DNA from: Phaeodactylibacter sp.
Lineage (GTDB): Bacteria > Bacteroidota > Bacteroidia > Chitinophagales > Saprospiraceae
Length of the DNA: 64,000 bases
Reading direction: 5' to 3'
NCBI RefSeq assembly: GCF_022763345.1
Contig: NZ_JALEGS010000040.1
Span: 1 to 64,000, forward strand
Within the stretch, counting starts at the first letter, position 1; each line of letters begins with the position of its first letter. This document shows positions 60,733-64,000 of this stretch, in pieces. The notes under the pieces were generated by a model that searched no databases, was not told the origin of the DNA, and saw nothing but the letters and a program-made list of their open reading frames with translations. The position numbers and the translations under genes were made by a program.

Positions 60733-62036
60733 GAGTCAGAAGGTTTTGGAGGGTTCTGATAGGGAATGACCGCATCGTGCGGGTCCAGGATGGGGTGGTC
60801 CAACTCCCTGAGCAGTGCAGCTTCCACCTCAGGCGTTATCACATGCTCAATAGCCTCTGCGGTATTGTGTACATGGTCGGCAGCGTAGTTCATCCGTTCG
60901 GTAAGGTATAATTCCCACAACCGGTGGAGGCGGACGACCCGGCGGCTCTCCTGAAGCCCGGTAGGCGTAAGAGCGTAAGTACTGGCCCCGTGCTTGTGCA
61001 ATAGCCCCTTAGCAACCAATTCCCTAAGCCCCAGTTGCAGCGCCCGGTCTTCAAAGGGACGCTGTTGCCGGAGTGCCTCCACAGTCACGGTGGCAACAGG
61101 TGCATCTGCAGCTTCACCAATCCCGTAGAAAGCTTTTAAAATATTTTCCTGACGGATTTTCCGGGCATTGCCACGCTGCAGGCGCAGGCGGGCCCAAATC
61201 CCCCGCTGCGGTGCCACCACCACGGAAACTACGGCAATCAGGGAAAGCAGCACTACAATCCAGGGGCCGGTTGGCATAGAGGGCGCGGTATAAGAAATCC
61301 AGGAACCAAACAGGCCTGAAAGCAATCCAAAAGCCGCAGCCAGCAGGACCATCACCTGAATCCGGTCAGTCCAAAAACGAGCAGCTGCCGCCGGCGTAAT
61401 CAGCAGTGCCGCCATCAATACCACACCCACTGCTTGTATACCGGTGGCCACAGCCAGTACGGTAATTGTGGACAGCAAAAACTCCAGCCTTCGCACAGGA
61501 AGCCCGATACTTTTGGCGAAAGCAGGATCAAAGGAGATGAGCTTGAAGGAACGGAAAAAAGCCAGGACCAACCCTAGCAGCACTACCGCTACCCCACTGA
61601 AAACCCAAATATCCTGACGGGTCATGGCAGCAGCCTTTCCAAAAAGAAACTGGTCCAGCCCTGCCTGATTGGCACTGCCGGAATGCTGTATGGACGTGAG
61701 CAGCAGAATGCCTGCTCCGAAAAACACACTCAGTACCGCCCCTATTGCGGTGTCCATACTCAACTTTGTCCTGGAAGACAGGTAGTCCATCACCAGTAGG
61801 GATAGCCAGCCTGCAATAACCGCACCAACCAGAAGATAAGCCGGGTGTTTGTCTCCGGTGATGATAAACGACAAGCATACCCCCGGCAAAATAGCATGGG
61901 CAATAGCATCGCCCACCAGCGCCCGCTTGCGCAAAAAGGTGAAGGTCCCTACAATGGCCGCACTCATACCCAGCAGGATAGTGCCGGCAGTGACCAGGCG
62001 CACATTCGGGTCAGAAAAGGTGAAAAAATCGCTCAT
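60729..62036 (-). CDS. Zn/Mn ABC transporter permease fused to a DtxR/MntR-like regulator domain
   Basis: A 435-residue fusion. Residues ~1-285 are an ABC-3 permease (GTFTFLRKRALVGDAIAHAI, GVVLMAALLITPAAAARFW). Residues ~290-435 resemble DtxR/MntR: a winged helix (LQLGLRELVAKGLLHKHG ... YALTPTGLQESR) and the dimerisation/metal domain (RLHRLWELYL, HNTAEAIEHVITPE). His371, Glu394, Glu397 and His398 fit MntR ligands His77, Glu99, Glu102 and His103; the two ligands expected in the first helix appear as Asn and Lys (QENILKAF). Metal sensing by the transporter itself, or a membrane-tethered regulator, is inferred. The second permease gene overlaps by 4 bp. Confidence 0.88.
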   Translation of the reverse strand: MSDFFTFSDPNVRLVTAGTILLGMSAAIVGTFTFLRKRALVGDAIAHAILPGVCLSFIITGDKHPAYLLVGAVIAGWLSLLVMDYLSSRTKLSMDTAIGAVLSVFFGAGILLLTSIQHSGSANQAGLDQFLFGKAAAMTRQDIWVFSGVAVVLLGLVLAFFRSFKLISFDPAFAKSIGLPVRRLEFLLSTITVLAVATGIQAVGVVLMAALLITPAAAARFWTDRIQVMVLLAAAFGLLSGLFGSWISYTAPSMPTGPWIVVLLSLIAVVSVVVAPQRGIWARLRLQRGNARKIRQENILKAFYGIGEAADAPVATVTVEALRQQRPFEDRALQLGLRELVAKGLLHKHGASTYALTPTGLQESRRVVRLHRLWELYLTERMNYAADHVHNTAEAIEHVITPEVEAALLRELDHPILDPHDAVIPYQNPPKPSDS

Positions 62037-62037
62037 A

Positions 62038-62832
62038 TTATTTAGGCTGATCTTTAAAGGAGCGCTCCCGGATCGGGAAATCCCGGGCTTTGACTAAATC
62101 GCTGACCTGAGAAAGGATGGTGAGCTGTCCTCCGTAGGCTTGCTTTAGGTATTCGGCAGTGAATACAGACGCCGTTGGGCCGCATTTGATCAGGCGGGTG
62201 TTGAGCAGAACCATCCAATCAAAAAACTGATGAGCCGTATGCAAATCATGGTGCACGATCAGTACGGTTTTCCCGGCCTTTTTCATATCCTGCAGCAAAG
62301 TCAGGATGGCTTCTTCAGAGGCGGCATCCACGCCGGCGAAGGGCTCGTCCATCAAGTAAAGGTCGGCTTGCTGAGCCAGCGCGCGGGCCACGAAAACACG
62401 TTGTTGCTGTCCACCGGAGAGTTGAGCAATCTGCCGGTCGGCAAACGGCAACATCCCTACTTTTTCAAGCGCTTCACTGGCCAGCCTGTGGTCTTCGCGG
62501 CTGAGCCGCCCCATTAGCTTATCCTTGCGGTAACGCCCCATCAAAGCAACTTCCCGCACGCTGATGGGGAAATTCCAGTCCACACTTTCCCGCTGAGGCA
62601 CATAACTAATCCGGGAGCGTACTTCTTCCAGGCTTTGACCAAATAGGCGGACATAACCACTGCTGGGCTGTATAAGCCCCATGACGCTTTTCAGCAAAGT
62701 GGTTTTGCCGGAGCCGTTCGGCCCAAGTACACCGATCAGCTGCCCTTCCGGTACTTGAAAGTCAATATCCCAAAGCACCGGCCGCCGGTTGTAGGCTACC
62801 GTTAAATTGTGTGTTTCAATTGCAGTTTTCAT
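62038..62832 (-). CDS. Zn/Mn ABC transporter ATP-binding protein
   Basis: A 264-residue ABC ATPase of the ZnuC/MntA/TroB group. Walker A is GVLGPNGSGKTTLL, the signature is QLSGGQQQRVFVARAL, Walker B is DLYLMDEPFAGVD, and the H-loop is VLIVHHDLHTAHQF. SYVPQRESVDWNFPISVREV is typical of metal importers. It hydrolyses ATP to drive the two permeases encoded immediately downstream (1 bp gap) and follows the binding-protein gene by 10 bp. Confidence 0.95.
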   Translation of the reverse strand: MKTAIETHNLTVAYNRRPVLWDIDFQVPEGQLIGVLGPNGSGKTTLLKSVMGLIQPSSGYVRLFGQSLEEVRSRISYVPQRESVDWNFPISVREVALMGRYRKDKLMGRLSREDHRLASEALEKVGMLPFADRQIAQLSGGQQQRVFVARALAQQADLYLMDEPFAGVDAASEEAILTLLQDMKKAGKTVLIVHHDLHTAHQFFDWMVLLNTRLIKCGPTASVFTAEYLKQAYGGQLTILSQVSDLVKARDFPIRERSFKDQPK

Positions 62833-62842
62833 GATTCCTGAT

Positions 62843-63769
62843 TTATCTGAGCGCTTCTACAATGGTACGGACGTTGGCCCGGACCATGCCAAGGTAAGTC
62901 CCAGCTTCTGTTCCTTCAGCGCCCATTGCATCAGAATAGAGCGTACCGCCAATTTGGGTAGTATGCTCCCGCTGTTTAACACCCTCCACAACCGCTTGGA
63001 GCGACTTCTCCGGCACCGAACTTTCCACAAACACGGCCTTGATGCCCCGGTCGGCGATAAAATCTACCAGCTCTGATACGTCCCGCAGCCCAAATTCTGA
63101 TACCGTTGAAATGCCCTGCAGCCCGCGTACTTCAATTCCGTAGGCCTGACCAAAGTACTCAAAGGCATCATGGGCAGTGATCAAGACGCGTTGTTTTTCT
63201 GGTATTTGTTGAATCTCAGAAGCTACCCATTGGTGTAGCGTGCTTAGTTTTTCCTGGTAGGCTTTGGCATTTGCCTGATAGCGGGATGCGTTTGCCGGAT
63301 CAATCCGCCCCATCTCCGCTCCTATAATGCCGACCACTTCCGACCAAAGGCTGACATCAAACCATACATGCGGATCGTGCGCACTTGCATAATCGGTAGA
63401 ATTGATCAGGCGGGCTTCCGGAAGCTGATCGGCTACAGCGGCTACCGGCTTTAAACGCGCCAGCTTTTCCAGCACTTCTCCCATTTTGCCTTCCAGGTGC
63501 AGCCCGTTATAAAAAACTGCATCTGCGTCAGTTAGCCGTTTCAGGTCGCCCTGCGTGGCTTTGTACAAATGGGGGTCAACCCCCGGCCCCATCAGCGCAA
63601 CAACCTCGGCCTGATCGCCAACGACCTCCTTCAGGGCATCTGCAATCATACCGGTCGTTGCAACAATTTGAAGCTTCCCGCTATCCGTATTTACAGAGGT
63701 ATCCGTAGCCTCACACCCCCATAGGGAGAGCAGGCAGAAGAAAAGTATAGTCGTTTTAAATAACCGCAT
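62843..63769 (-). CDS. Zn/Mn ABC transporter substrate-binding lipoprotein (TroA/ZnuA-like)
   Basis: A 308-residue cluster-9 binding lipoprotein (lipobox SLWGC, Cys19). The metal ligands are His67 (DPHLYK), His134 (HDPHVWFD), His200 (TAHDAFEYF) and Asp280 (YSDAMG), the three-His-plus-Asp set of TroA and ZnuA rather than the His2-Glu-Asp set of PsaA/MntC. The His-rich loop of many ZnuA proteins is absent, so specificity for Zn or Mn is open. It is the first gene of the uptake operon; the leader carries a promoter and an inverted repeat (63769-63840). Confidence 0.93.
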   Translation of the reverse strand: MRLFKTTILFFCLLSLWGCEATDTSVNTDSGKLQIVATTGMIADALKEVVGDQAEVVALMGPGVDPHLYKATQGDLKRLTDADAVFYNGLHLEGKMGEVLEKLARLKPVAAVADQLPEARLINSTDYASAHDPHVWFDVSLWSEVVGIIGAEMGRIDPANASRYQANAKAYQEKLSTLHQWVASEIQQIPEKQRVLITAHDAFEYFGQAYGIEVRGLQGISTVSEFGLRDVSELVDFIADRGIKAVFVESSVPEKSLQAVVEGVKQREHTTQIGGTLYSDAMGAEGTEAGTYLGMVRANVRTIVEALR

Positions 63770-63840
63770 AGATTTGTCGCTTTTTCCTATTTGATGCTAT
63801 GTGTACAGTGCTGCCGGTTCTTTTGTTTTAGACAAATCTA
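63769..63840 (-). promoter_or_regulatory. Promoter and candidate operator of the metal-uptake operon
   Basis: On the minus strand, TAGATTTG (63840-63833) matches the -7 box; the leader would be about 57 nt. TAGATTTGTC (63769-63778) and GACAAATCTA (63831-63840) are a perfect 10-bp inverted repeat, one arm covering the -7 box and the other the start codon. A palindrome AAAAATATTTTT (63840-63851) adjoins it. A metal-dependent repressor could act here. Confidence 0.5.
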
Positions 63841-63959
63841 AAAATATTTTTCGGTTAGCCCATTAAGTTGCTCCGTTAGATTTCTGAAGGTGTTTTTGCT
63901 ATTCGTTTTGTATCTTTCTGACAAGGTGTAGCCCTTATTTCAAAAAACAATCCTCAATC

Positions 63960-64000
63960 ATGCAGCAACGGGATTTGTACCATTGTTTAAATCATAAAAC
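63960..64000 (+). CDS. Possible start of a gene cut by the window end
   Basis: An ATG at 63960 opens a frame (MQQRDLYHCLNH...) that runs off the window after 13 codons. A near match to the -7 box, TATCTTTC, lies at 63911-63918. Nothing can be said about function. Confidence 0.35.
   Translation, partial: MQQRDLYHCLNHK

Overview
The window comes from a Bacteroidota chromosome, most probably class Saprospiria (Lewinella/Phaeodactylibacter-like). This is inferred from type IX secretion (T9SS) sorting domains of both type A and type B, promoter boxes of the Bacteroidota form TAnnTTTG, a bacillithiol-linked YtxJ, a futalosine-pathway menaquinone enzyme, many short-spaced lipoprotein genes and an HNH/AP2-type protein. 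No rRNA, tRNA or CRISPR array was seen. The genome is compact: several gene pairs overlap by 4-16 bp and one convergent pair by 53 bp.

Layout. 0-7.6 kb: a secreted leucine-rich-repeat protein, a Tat-exported sugar isomerase-like protein with a tagaturonate reductase (uxaB), and on the minus strand a SulP anion transporter translationally coupled to a methyltransferase, then a small beta-barrel. 7.7-14.2 kb: a tripartite RND efflux system (small exported protein, adaptor lipoprotein, HAE1-type pump, TolC-like lipoprotein) with a perfect 21-bp palindrome ahead of the adaptor. 14.3-25.9 kb: mostly housekeeping (TSUP exporter, pdhB, lipoprotein-ytxJ-mnmD, ribD, thioredoxin-like protein), then a HerA-type ATPase paired with a membrane-anchored nuclease, a PAS histidine kinase and a four-TM-anchored subtilisin. 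25.9-29.9 kb: GC-rich repeats, a 974-residue type B T9SS adhesin-like protein and the 3' remnant of another T9SS substrate. 29.9-36.2 kb: a co-directional run DoxX, ApbE, DnaQ-like exonuclease, two MbnP-like lipoproteins and two MauG-family dihaem lipoproteins, resembling the copper/kynurenine MbnP-MbnH system. 36.2-37.9 kb: a Y1 REP-associated transposase bracketed by four copies of a ~225-bp palindromic element. 38-43.9 kb: cupin, accD, hemE, a dicarboxylate symporter, a Bacteroidota hypothetical and a TlpA-like lipoprotein. 43.9-49.3 kb: an unusual TIR-like/TPR/short-chain-dehydrogenase fusion facing a secreted BNR-repeat protein. 49.4-59.8 kb: lipB operon, class C beta-lactamase-like hydrolase, redoxin-dockerin protein, PD40 lipoprotein, OMP plus mqnB, and prmC coupled to a PAS kinase. 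59.8-63.8 kb: a Zn/Mn ABC uptake operon in which one permease carries a DtxR/MntR-like regulator domain.

The most noteworthy items are the TIR-TPR-SDR fusion, the MbnP/MauG cluster with one paralogue lacking the candidate tryptophan, the transposase with its palindrome family, and the permease-regulator fusion.
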